Origin: Saccharum officinarum
Lineage: Eukaryota; Streptophyta; Magnoliopsida; Poales; Poaceae
Length of the DNA stretch: 64,000 bases
NCBI GenBank assembly: GCA_020631735.1
Contig: CM036159.1
Span: 17,709,511-17,773,510, forward strand
Direction: 5' to 3'
Within the stretch, counting starts at the first letter, position 1. Each line of letters begins with the position of its first letter. A model generated the notes under the pieces. It saw only the letters and a program-made list of their open reading frames with translations, had not been told where the DNA came from and ran no database searches. Below, in pieces: positions 11,421-21,438 of this stretch. Both the position numbers and the translations under genes were made by a program.

Positions 11421-14400
11421 AAAGTACAGAATAAGGAGAAGAGAAAAAACAAGTCGGCTGGTAAGGTCTCTGTTGCTGCTGCTGTGTCTGATGATGATTC
11501 TGGAGATTGTCTGATAGTGCTTGCTGGTTGTGTTGCTGGTCATGATGAATGGATTCTAGATTCCGCATGTTCATTTCATATTTGCACTAACAGAAATTGG
11601 TTTAGTTCATATAAGTCTGTGCAGAAAGGGGATGTTGTGCGGATGGGAGATGATAACCCATGTGACGTCGTGGGGATTGGATCAGTTCAGATCAAGACTG
11701 ATGATGGCATGACACGCACGCTGAAAAACGTCAGGTATATACCAGGGATGTTCAGGAATCTTATCTCATTGAGCACGCTTGATGCAGAAGGTTACAAATA
11801 TTCCGGTTCAGATGGTATTCTGAAGGTATCAAAAGGTTCTCTTGTCTGTTTGAAAGGTGATCTTAATTCTGCAAAGTTATATGTCCTTAGAGGGTGTACT
11901 TTATATGGTTCTGATTCCGCTGCTGCTGCTGTTACTAATGATGAACCTAGTAAAACTAACCTTTGGCACATGCGTTTGGGACATATGAGTCACCATGGTA
12001 TGACAGATTTGATCAAGAGAAACCTACTGAAAGGCTGCACTTCTAGTAAGATCAAGTTTTGTGAGCATTGCATTTTCGGCAAGCATAAGAGGGTACAGTT
12101 CAACACTTCTATTCACACCACCAAAGGTACTCTTGATTATGTTCATGCTGATTTATGGGGTCCTTCTAAGAAGCCCTCACTAGGTGGTGCTCGTTACATG
12201 CTTACAATTATTGATGATTACTCTAGAAGGGTTTGGCCTTATTTTCTAAAACAGAAAGATGATACTTTTGCTGCTTTTAAGAACTGGAAAGTAATGATAG
12301 AAAGACAAACTGAAAGGAAGGTAAAATTGCTTCGTACTGATAATGGTGGAGAATTTTGTTCGTATGCCTTTAATGATTATTGCAGACAGGAAGGCATTGT
12401 TAGGCATCACACCATACCCCATACTCCACAGCAGAATGGTGTGGCAGAACGGATGAACAGAACCATTATCTCTAAGGCCCGTTGCATGTTGTCTCATGCA
12501 AGGATGAGCAAGCGTTTTTGGGCTGAAGCTGCTAATACTGCCTGTTACTTGATAAACAGGTCACCTTCTATTCCACTAAATAAGAAAACTCCTATTGAGG
12601 TATGGTCTAGTACACCTGCTGATTATTCACAGTTAAAAGTTTTTGGATGCACTGCTTATGCTCATGTTGACAATGGAAAATTAGAGCCTAGAGCTGTTAA
12701 GTGTCTTTTCCTTGGTTATGGTTCGGGAATCAAAGGCTATAAATTGTGGAATCCTGAAACAGGGAAGACTTTTATGAGCAGGAGTGTTGTATTCAATGAA
12801 TCTGTGATGTTTACTGACAGTTTGCCCTCAGATCATGTTCCAGAAAAAGAGCTGCAGAGTATGCGCTTACAGGTGGAGCATGTTGATGATGATATAGGTG
12901 TGCAGGTGGAGCATGCTGATGAGCAGGATGACCATAATAATGATGTTGCTGATGATGATGCTCATGATGATGTTCAGCAAACTCCTCCTAGTTTGCAGCT
13001 ACAGGAGGAATTACCTATTGCTCAACGCAAGTCAACAAGGACAGTTGTACCTCCTAAACGTCTTATCGAAGAATGTAATTTGTCTTACTATGCTTTGAGT
13101 TGTGCTGAACAGGTGGAGAATGTTTATGAGCTAGCAACCTATAAAGAAGTTGTTTGTTGTGCTGATAGTGAGAATTGGATTTCTGCTATGCATGAGGAGA
13201 TGCAGTCTCTTGAGAAGAACAGTACATGGGAGGTTGTTCCTTTGCCTAAGAAAAAGAAGACCATAAACTGCAAGTGGATCTTCAAGAGAAAGGAGGGTTT
13301 ATCTCCAATCGAGCCTCCAAAGTATAAGGCAAGGTTAGTTGCAAAAGGCTATAGTCAAATTCTGGGTGTTGACTATAATGATGTGTTCTCTCCAGTGGTA
13401 AAACACAGTTCAATTCGTACTTTCTTGAGTATTGTTGCTTCACATGATCTTGAGCTTGAGCAGTTAGATGTGAAGACTGCGTTTTTGCATGGAGAGCTAG
13501 AGGAGGACATATACATGGACCAACCGGAAGGGTTCATAGTGCCTGGCAAGGAAAAATATGTGTGCAAGTTGAAGCGCTCCTTGTATGGTTTGAAACAGTC
13601 CCCTCGTCAGTGGAACAAGAGGTTTGATTCATTTATGTTGTCACACAGTTTCAAAAGATCTAGATATGATAGCTGTGTTTACATCAAGCATGTTAATAGA
13701 TCACTTATATATTTGCTGTTATATGTTGATGATATGCTGATTGCTGCCAAGAGCAAGATTGAAATCACTAAGTTAAAGAAGTTGTTAAGTAGTGAGTTTG
13801 ATATGAAAGATCTTGGTAGTGCTAAGAAAATTCTTGGTATGGAAATTAGTAGAGACAGAAAATCTGGTTTGCTATTTCTTAGTCAACAAAATTATATCAA
13901 GAAAGTTCTTCAGCGTTTCAACATGCAAAATGCTAAGGCTGTTAGTACCCCTATTGCACCTCACTTTAAGTTGTCAGCTGCTCAGTGTCCTAGTACAGAT
14001 GCAGAGATTGAGTACATGTCAAGGGTTCCTTATTCTAGTGCTGTTGGGTCTTTGATGTATGCCATGGTTTGCTCTCGTCCAGATTTGTCATATGCTATGA
14101 GTCTTGTTAGTAGATATATGTCTAATCCTGGCAAAGAACATTGGAGGGCAGTTCAGTGGATTTTCAGGTACCTCAGAGGCACAGCAGATTCCTGTTTGAA
14201 GTTTGGAAGAACTGATAAGGGTCTCATTGGTTATGTGGATTCTGATTATGCTGCTGATCTGGACAGACGAAGATCAATTACTGGTTATGTGTTTACTATT
14301 GGCAGTTGTGCTGTGAGTTGGAAGGCTACGCTACAGTCTGTTGTTGCTTTGTCTACTACTGAAGCAGAATATATGGCTATTTGTGAAGCGTGCAAAGAAT

Positions 14401-14684
14401 TGATATGGTTGAAAGGTTTGTACGCTGAACTCAGTGGATTTGAATCTTGCATAAGTTTGCACTGTGACAGTCAAAGTGCAATTTACCTCACTAAAGATCA
14501 GATGTTCCATGAGAGAACTAAGCACATAGATATCAAGTATCATTTTGTGCGAGATGTGATTGAAGAAGGTAAGCTGAAGGTATGCAAGATTAGTACTCAT
14601 GATAATCCTGCTGATATGATGACAAAGCCTGTTCCTGTTGCTAAGTTTGAGTTATGCTCAAGCTTAGTTGGTTTAATTGAATAG
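11379..14684 (+). CDS. Copia polyprotein (protease, integrase, reverse transcriptase, RNase H), gag-less
   Basis: An unbroken frame of 1101 codons. About the first 14 codons come from the filler, so the ATG is accidental. Domains in order: aspartic protease with [10 protein letters not shown] near residue 60; GAG-pre-integrase with [10 protein letters not shown] and the C..C finger near 200-230; integrase core with HADLWGPS (about 252), TDNGGEF (about 321) and [10 protein letters not shown] (about 350); RT with [10 protein letters not shown], the [12 protein letters not shown] box and catalytic LLLYVDDM near 782; RNase H with [23 protein letters not shown] and [11 protein letters not shown]. 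All catalytic acidic residues are visible. The product would act in replicating and inserting the element. With gag and the 5' promoter gone it could only work in trans if read from outside. The wording fits the Tork/Tnt1-like branch. Confidence 0.93.
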   Translation: MIIADRKALLGITPKVQNKEKRKNKSAGKVSVAAAVSDDDSGDCLIVLAGCVAGHDEWILDSACSFHICTNRNWFSSYKSVQKGDVVRMGDDNPCDVVGIGSVQIKTDDGMTRTLKNVRYIPGMFRNLISLSTLDAEGYKYSGSDGILKVSKGSLVCLKGDLNSAKLYVLRGCTLYGSDSAAAAVTNDEPSKTNLWHMRLGHMSHHGMTDLIKRNLLKGCTSSKIKFCEHCIFGKHKRVQFNTSIHTTKGTLDYVHADLWGPSKKPSLGGARYMLTIIDDYSRRVWPYFLKQKDDTFAAFKNWKVMIERQTERKVKLLRTDNGGEFCSYAFNDYCRQEGIVRHHTIPHTPQQNGVAERMNRTIISKARCMLSHARMSKRFWAEAANTACYLINRSPSIPLNKKTPIEVWSSTPADYSQLKVFGCTAYAHVDNGKLEPRAVKCLFLGYGSGIKGYKLWNPETGKTFMSRSVVFNESVMFTDSLPSDHVPEKELQSMRLQVEHVDDDIGVQVEHADEQDDHNNDVADDDAHDDVQQTPPSLQLQEELPIAQRKSTRTVVPPKRLIEECNLSYYALSCAEQVENVYELATYKEVVCCADSENWISAMHEEMQSLEKNSTWEVVPLPKKKKTINCKWIFKRKEGLSPIEPPKYKARLVAKGYSQILGVDYNDVFSPVVKHSSIRTFLSIVASHDLELEQLDVKTAFLHGELEEDIYMDQPEGFIVPGKEKYVCKLKRSLYGLKQSPRQWNKRFDSFMLSHSFKRSRYDSCVYIKHVNRSLIYLLLYVDDMLIAAKSKIEITKLKKLLSSEFDMKDLGSAKKILGMEISRDRKSGLLFLSQQNYIKKVLQRFNMQNAKAVSTPIAPHFKLSAAQCPSTDAEIEYMSRVPYSSAVGSLMYAMVCSRPDLSYAMSLVSRYMSNPGKEHWRAVQWIFRYLRGTADSCLKFGRTDKGLIGYVDSDYAADLDRRRSITGYVFTIGSCAVSWKATLQSVVALSTTEAEYMAICEACKELIWLKGLYAELSGFESCISLHCDSQSAIYLTKDQMFHERTKHIDIKYHFVRDVIEEGKLKVCKISTHDNPADMMTKPVPVAKFELCSSLVGLIE

Positions 14685-14770
14685 TCAAGAGACTATTGTT
14701 GGCACCAGTGGTTTTCTATCTTTGTTGTTCAGGATGATGGGTTAATTTATGATACAAGATGATTTTGTCT

Positions 14771-14782
14771 CAAGGTGGAGTT
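14771..14782 (+). other. Polypurine tract of copia element 1
   Basis: CAAGGTGGAGTT lies directly before the 3' LTR start TGTTGG. It is the usual copia plus-strand primer with the AAGGTGGAG core. Confidence 0.85.
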
Positions 14783-15172
14783 TGTTGGAGTTGTTCCAAA
14801 TTCACTGCAAGATATAGGCCGGGCTTCTGACGAAGCGAAGCGGAGGCCCGTAAAAGCCGAAGGCTGGGCAGGAGCGTAGCGGAGTCTGAAGCCGGCCCAT
14901 CAGGCCGCGCCCGTGCATACACGAGGGGTGCGGGGGGCGGAGCCCCCCGCGGTACGGTACATATATATACCCTTGCTAGGGTTTCTTGGAGACTTGATTC
15001 TCTTGTAAGCCGCCGCAGGCGTGTAACCCAAAACTCTTGAGATAGTGAGATTATTGCTGGCTGGTGCCCGTGGTTTTTCCCCTTCGCATTGGAGGGGTTT
15101 TCCACGTTAAATCGTGTGTCTCCGCTGTGATTGATTTCGTTTTACTTCATATTCCATACGTCGTTCATAACA
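14783..15172 (+). repeat. 3' LTR of copia element 1
   Basis: 390 bases, TGTTGGAG...CATAACA. A TATA-like ATATATATAC sits at 14961-14970. A GC-rich palindromic stretch (GGGGGCGGAGCCCCC) precedes it at 14935-14950. The right border is set by the ATTAC TSD. Confidence 0.93.
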
Positions 15173-15230
15173 ATTACTGTGTATACAGTCATGAAGGACG
15201 CTGGAGCTTCATTCACTGTGAACTATGTAT

Positions 15231-15349
15231 TGTTAGAAATGACCGACGCCTCTATTACGATGCCCAAAGTTACAGATATGGTGATGTACAAAGTGCAAAT
15301 AGCACCCTACACTAGTGAGCAAATACAAGAGATGTATATACATCTAACA
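15231..15349 (-). repeat. 3' LTR of copia element 2
   Basis: 119 bases with inverted ends TGTTAGA...TCTAACA. On the minus strand it follows the polypurine tract TTTGAAGGGAGG (15361-15350). A TATA-like ATGTATATACATC lies close to its minus-strand start. The five bases outside (15226-15230, TGTAT) would be the TSD, but the partner end is not visible. Confidence 0.85.
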
Positions 15350-15362
15350 CCTCCCTTCAAAC

Positions 15363-16836
15363 TCATGATGGGTCAACAACACTGAGTTTGGAAAGAAAAA
15401 AGCTATGCTGCGCCCTAGTCTGAGCCTTCGTGAAGAAATCCGCCAATTGAAACTCTGAGGGCACATAGTAAAGAGCCACCACCTCATCATGTACTTGCGA
15501 TCGCATGTAGAAAGCATCAACACCAATGTGCTTGGTAAGTTCATGTTTGATAGGATCACGAGCAATACTGATCACACCAGTGCTGTTAGAGGATAGAGGA
15601 GTCGGTGTGGAAGTCATCACACCGAAATCCTCAAGTAGCCATCGAAGCCATGTGACCTCAGCCGTCACGGTCGCCATAGCCCGCAACTCAGCCTCAGCAC
15701 TGGACCGGGAAACTGCCGTCTGCTTCTTGGTTTTCCAGGCAATCAAAGAGGACCCAAGAAAGACACAATAAGCTGAAAGGGAACGACGATCAGAGTGATC
15801 ACTAGCCCATGTCGCATCAGAGTATGCCTGAAGCTCAAGAGAAGTAGAGCGAGGGAAGAACAGTCGGCGGGAGATGGTGCCACAAAGGTATCGAAGAACA
15901 CGAAAGAAGATGAGCATAGTGGAGCTGTGTGGGAGCAGAAACGAACTGACTTAGAATATGAACAGCATGACAAATGTTAGGACGAGTAATCCCAAGGTAA
16001 ACAAGACTCCCAACAAGGTGACGATAACGAGTGGGATCAGCAAGGGGACCACCATCAGTAGATCGCAGGTGAACACCTAGCTCCATAGGTGTATCAATAG
16101 TGCGCTGATTGGTGAGAACAGCACGGGAGAGAAGATCCTGAATGTACTTTTCCTAGGAGAGGTAGATGCCATCAGGCATGGAAGAGACCTCAAGACCAAG
16201 GAAGTAACGAAGAGGACCCAAATCAAACATCAAGAATTTGTCACTAAGACGCTTCTTCACAAAATCAATGAACTGAGAATCATCACCAGTAATGATCATG
16301 TCATCGACGTAGAGAAGAAGAAGCGTGCGACCACGAGGGGAAATATGGACAAAGAGAGCGGGATCGTGGTCACTGGGCTTAAAACCAGCATCAGTGACAA
16401 CAGAGGAGAAGCACTCAAACTAGGCCCGAGGAGCCTGCTTGAGGCCGTAGAGAGAGCGACGCAGCCGGCAAACCATGCCATCTGGAACAGAGTATCCTGG
16501 AGGTGGCTGCATGTAGACCTCCTCACGCAACTCGTCATTTAGAAAGGCATTCTTGACATCAAGCTGGGAGATGGACCACTGTCGGACAGAAGCAACAACG
16601 AGAAGAGTCTGGACTGTGGTCATGTGAGCAACGGGAGCAAAGGTCTCATCATAATCACGACTTTGCTCCTGCTGAAAACCACGGGCCACAAGACGAGCCT
16701 TGTAGCGCTCAATGGAGCCATCAGAGCGAGTCTTAATCTTGTAGACCCACTTGCAAGTAATAGAAGTCACCTGAGGCGGCAAAGGGACAAGGTCCCATGT
16801 ACCAGTGCGCTCCAAGGCGACAATCTCCTCAGCCAT
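15363..16836 (-). pseudogene. Copia 2 reverse transcriptase and RNase H
   Basis: RT starts with TGTWDLVPLP and CKWVYKIK..DGSIERYKARLVARGF, continues LDVKNAFLNDEL and SLYGLKQAPR, and has [13 protein letters not shown] near 16320. RNase H follows with YSDATWASDHSDRRS, SSAEAELRAMA and HIGVDAFYMRSQV, ending in a stop at 15363. Three interruptions are visible: stops after KQAPR (near 16420) and after DGIYLS (near 16155), both consistent with single transitions, and a frame change near 15910. The protein copied element RNA into DNA before it decayed. Confidence 0.88.
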
Positions 16837-17990
16837 GGCGTGCTGCCAGTCAAGGTGGACAGCAGCCTCTCGGTACGTGGCTGGCTCAACCAGCGCAGCA
16901 GCAATGAAGCCATAGCGATCCGGAGGATGTAGAGTACTATGGTCACGAAGAGCATACCGAGAGGACAGCTCTGAAGGAGATCCAAGAAGTGAGGGAGAAG
17001 ATGGTGTGGAGAGGAAGGAGGAGGTCGTTGGCGGTGACTGTAAATGTGAGTGAACTCACGAGGAAGTACCCCCACAGGAGTAGGCCCAAGAAGCGACGGA
17101 GAAGACGCATGGGTGGGTGCTGCAGTGAGGACGGGAGGGAGCTCGTGAGAGGGCACCTCCAATGAGGGTGTGGGAACAACAGGGGGAATGGAAGGTGGAG
17201 TGGAGATAGGTAGAGGCGAAGAAGACAAGAAAGAGCGTGAGTGAGGCAGCGGAAGACGCACGTCAGGGAAAGTCAAGAAGAAGATAGACTCAACATCAGT
17301 GGACGAAGAACCGGAGGAGGAGCGAGGGTAGTAGAGATGAGATTCATCAAAGGTGATATCCCGAGAGATCCTCATCCGACGAGCAACGGGATCATAGCAG
17401 CGATAACCCTTATGCTCGGTATTGTACCCAAGGAAGACACGCTTAACTGACTGAGCAGTTAGCTTGGTGCGCTCACGAGGAGGGAGAAGAACAAAGCAGA
17501 CACACCTAAGACATCGGAGGTGACTGTAGCGAGGAGGACGACCAAAAAGGCGCTCGTAGGGAGTACACCCCTGAAGAATGGTGGAGGGTTGCATGTTAAT
17601 AAGAAAACGGCCGTGAAGACAGCCTCAGCCCAAAAGTGAGGTGGAAGCTAAGAGGAGAGCAAGAGAGCACGAGAAGTCTCAAGAATGTGATGATGCTTAC
17701 GCTCAGCCACACCATTCTGAGCATGAGCACAAGGGCAAGAGAACTGAGCAAGTGTACCCTGATCAGTAAGAAAGCAACGATGCGCGTCAGAGATATACTC
17801 TCCAGCAAAATCGGCATGAAAAGCACGAATGAGTGAATCAAACTGAATGCGAATCATAGTAGCAAACTGTTGGTAAATAGACAAAAACTGACCACGAGAG
17901 GACATAAGATAGATCCAAGTAAACCTCGAATAGTCGTCAATAAATACAACATAATAGGAGTGACCGCCTTTTGAAACAAAAGGAGCACGC
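16767..17990 (-). pseudogene. Copia 2 integrase, C-terminal two thirds
   Basis: From the insertion border the minus strand reads [21 protein letters not shown], then the second catalytic region as FHADFAGEY (usually RTDNGGEY, so degraded), [13 protein letters not shown] with the catalytic E, and later GCTPYERLFGRPP, VFLGYNTEHKGYRCYDP and a P/S-rich linker leading to RT. There is a frame change near 17595. The first catalytic Asp lies on the other side of the nested insertion, near 29285. Confidence 0.85.
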
Positions 17991-19499
17991 TGTGGCAGAA
18001 TCGCCTCATCTAATGCCCTCCCGAGAGTACTCGTCTTCCATTAGACCCTAAGTACCCAAGAGAGAACACTAAACAAAGCGATTCCGTCGAGCACACCGCA
18101 AGGGAGAACTCGAAGATCCACATTTTTACATCAGGATCACAAATGAGAGAGTAAAGCTTACAACATCCTTACCATTTTTTACATCACTTTTAGTACAAAT
18201 CAGAGTAATTCACTAAGTAGTTATAACAACGGAATATAAACATTATCAGAGTTCAGCGGAAATGAAACCATTTAATGACTAGTTAAACATTTACATAAAG
18301 AACATTTAATTGTATGAAATGATGTCACACCCCAAAATTTCTAATTTTAGGTTGTGCATAGGAAACACTAAATAAAATAAATATTTTAATATTTAGATAA
18401 AATTTCCTAAGTTTAGTTTATGATAGCATCAATTAGTTATAAAAAAATGAAAAAAATAATAATAAGAATCTTTAAATTTTTTTAAACTAATTTGACGGGC
18501 TATTGTTTGATGTGATGTTTTCTCGTTAACTCTTGTGTGTTAAGAGCGAACAAAGTCTTTTAAAATGCGTTTAGTGGATCGATTTTTCTTCTCCAACACG
18601 TCTTTATCTTTTTCCGCAATCAATATTCCTGGTTTCTCATCTTAAGTTCTCATTGGGAGTTTCCTAAAATCTTTTATTTATAACATAAATTATTTCTTTC
18701 AGTTTCTCATGTGTCAATCAATCTCAGTGAACTCTTCGGGAATTGTTCTAACTTTTTCTGGAGCTAGTTCATACTTTTCTGCGAGCGTTATCTAATTTTT
18801 AGATGCTCTAAAATATCTTTTCATGAGCTCCAAATACTTTATTTTGGTTTCTTATGTTCCATAATATCTCTAAGAATTTTCCCCAAATTTTTAGACCTTT
18901 TGGAGTATTTTTCATGGCTTAAATAATAATTTTAGATTTTTCTAAAATTATTTTATCCATGAAATTAATTAATTCCGAAAATAAATAAATGTCTCATTTT
19001 TCCCAATGCTCAAAGCCCATGTACAATAATCTTAAATGTTCATACATTTATTTACTAATGGGCTTTAATAATTAATTAGGCCTATTAGTAAAGATGGAGG
19101 GTGCAACATCAATTAGTATCATATTGCTAGTTGATGTGAAGGTGGAGAGTTTTCCTCCCTATATATATACACGTACCTATCCCTTGGGTAAAAGCACACC
19201 AAAACTACCGTGGAGGAGCCCCTAGTTTGGGAAATCTCTCGTGTAGTAAATTAGATATTTTTTCTCCTTCTTGTGTCGCCCCTAGGCCGAGGCCCTTCAG
19301 ATGGATGGAGGTAGAAGATGAAGTATTTACGGTTCTGCCATTGGTTCGTAATATCTTTGTCGTTTCTTCGTTTTAATTCCGTTTTACTCCGTTTTAGTTG
19401 TGTTAGTTTCCTATAGTTGCGCTCTACGCAGTAGTGCTGATGTATATCTTGTCACCTAATTATGAATTTATTGATTTACGTGTAATATTTATTTAATGT

Positions 19500-20480
19500 A
19501 TTTTAATTAAAAGCAACCTAGTGTAGTAACTCGTTCTTGTGATTTTGCGATCATGCCAACTGAAGCTACATGTTGTCGTCGTAGACGTGTTACATGCTAG
19601 TCATATATAAATTAAATATTAATTTAATTGATATGCAATTAGTTCTATGATTAAAAGCAATCTAGGTTTGTTAATCCGTTCTTGTTGCGACAGTTTCATA
19701 GCGTCGTGCTCTATACAGTAGCGATAGTTTTTGTAATGTTACTCAAGTATGAATTTATCTATTTAAATGTAACTTGATTAATATTTATTTAACAGCTTTC
19801 TAACTAAAAGCAACATAGGGGTATAATTTCGTTCTTATTGTTTCGTGACTATGCTGGCGTAAGAGGCGTATTAGCAACGTTGTTTACCATGTCACGTTAT
19901 GTGTTTACAAATTAAATTATGTTTATTTGATTAATGTTTATGTCATGCTCTTTTAAATTAGAAGTGACTTAGGTTCATACATAGAACATTCTTAAATAAA
20001 TGTTAACTTGATTAATATTAACTTAAATGTTTCTTAATCATAATTAGTTTAGTCAAACAGGAAGCATGTAGTTAATTTAACTAATATTTAGCTACTGTCT
20101 TTTTAAATTAAAAGTAACTTTGGTTTATAATTTGTCTTTTATAAATAATCAAATGCTATCATGATTAATAAAAACTTAAGTGCTTCTTAAATAGAACTTG
20201 TTTAGTTTATGTAAGAAACATATAATGATTCGATTAGCTGTTATCACCTTCTTTATGATTTCTAATTTATAAATGTTTAAATGATTTAAACACTAAATAA
20301 ATATTTATAAATAAAATATAACTAAGGTTTAACTTCGGCTTTATAATTTGATTAATGATTATGAGAAAAGGTAACATAGGATAATATATTATGTTTTGCT
20401 TAGTTTAATCAAGATTCATATAAGGTCATCTTAGATGTGGTTTGGTTAACGTTTAGAAGCAACTAGGGTTTACAACTCTG
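19500..20480. repeat. Degenerate tandem array with about 150-bp spacing
   Basis: A word like ATTAAAAGCAACCTAGGTTTATAA recurs with its G at about 19513, 19657, 19810, 19964 and 20114, i.e. every 144-154 bases. Weaker copies lie near 20316 and 20459. The sequence between the words is also alike in places (TTCGTTCTTGT, GATTAATATTTA). Confidence 0.65.
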
Positions 20481-21438
20481 GTATTTCATAACTGAATGTT
20501 AATAAGATTCATATCCACATAAATTTTTTCTTTTAAATTACAAGATGATTAGTTCCACCTTGATTTGTAAATGTTTTCATTTAGCTTTTTCCACATGTTC
20601 TATGATTATCTAAATTATAAAATATTTACATGACTTAAAATACTATGATATGATATATTTATAAATAAAATATGGCTAAAGTATAATGTTAGCTTTTATA
20701 ATTCAACATAATTTGGTTAGTTCCACTTTAGTATATTTCTCCAAAAAGTCCAACACTTTAATTCATTAACTAAAATAAATCAAATGTATAGTTTGTCTTC
20801 TCCGATTTGTTGCAAACTCCTCGATAGTCGCGTGTCCTCTTTGATGGTAGCTCTGTTATCCGTCGGTCTTACGTTTTCGCGATCATAACATCATGTCGTA
20901 TAGTCTAGTGTGCTCTTTTAAAATGTCTCTTTTATTTGGTGTGTTGTTCTTAGTTGTGTTTATTGTCTGTTTGTTCTACTTAATTGCTGAGAGTAGAAGA
21001 AGTATGGTTAATTAGCGCTGAAGACTAGGAGCTGAGGACCGACAGTCGAAGCAAGAGAACTTGAGTGCAGAAGATAGCAACTGGAGATTCTGAGTAGCTA
21101 ACTTTGGGAAAAGGAAAGTATAACATGGGATTTCCTTGTTGTCCTATTCACTTTAATCACATAAAATCATATTGCATGTGTCTACCTTGAATGTCATTAA
21201 GGATTTTTCTAGTTTTTTATCTATACCTTGTCACCTATGGGATTTTGTATTGGGTAGCTTTTGCTAGCGCTGAGCATAAACTATGATCTTGTAATATGAT
21301 TAATGGAATATGCAACAACACTAAAAGATGATATTTTGATTACTGTTTAAAGAGGGCTAGAGCATGATGCTATTTTTCTTGGTGCTCTAGTTTCTCTCCA
21401 CAAGGACTCATTTGTGGACGAACATCCGGGATTTACAG

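Larger units (their letters stand above)
11283..15172 (+). mobile_element. Ty1/copia element 1 (Tork-like), gag deleted, TSD ATTAC
   Basis: Flanked by ATTAC at 11278-11282 and 15173-15177, with TGTTGG at the left end and CA at the right end. It contains an 83-bp remnant of the 5' LTR, a 55-bp filler, a long polyprotein frame, a PPT and a 390-bp 3' LTR. The PBS, leader and nearly all of gag are gone. Over the 83 shared LTR bases I see one mismatch, which suggests a fairly young insertion. It lies within the FAR1-like pseudogene. Confidence 0.95.
10633..15230 (+). pseudogene. FAR1/FHY3-related (MULE transposase-derived) pseudogene, split by a copia element
   Basis: The reading is pieced from several frames across 10633-11277 and 15178-15230. 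Recognisable motifs follow the family order: NWIAAMG, SAVAKVFPQTYHLHC (the usual AIAKVFP.T.HR.C), LDKYDL..NLWLQSLY..RQRW, PVYFKD.F, RNFFKKYFN, then PILKIPSNMLKQ, IYTMTVFNMYEEEYIESLGYY and, after the insertion, SFTVNYV. This is the MULE transposase core of FAR1-related proteins. The N-terminal FAR1 domain and the C-terminal SWIM finger are missing. The right side is cut by the LTR of a second copia element at 15231. At least four frameshifts or stops make it non-functional. It could be a host FRS gene remnant or a true MULE transposase. Confidence 0.75.

Noticed and set aside
11545..11575. Protease box DSACS in copia 1 as a lost active site
   Set aside because: Many plant copia proteases carry DSA or DTA in this place, so it is not a defect.
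15231..15325. Continuation of the FAR1-like protein past 15231
   Set aside because: A translation loosely fitted a CxC motif, but the bases belong to the 119-bp LTR of copia 2, bounded by TGTTAGA and TCTAACA.
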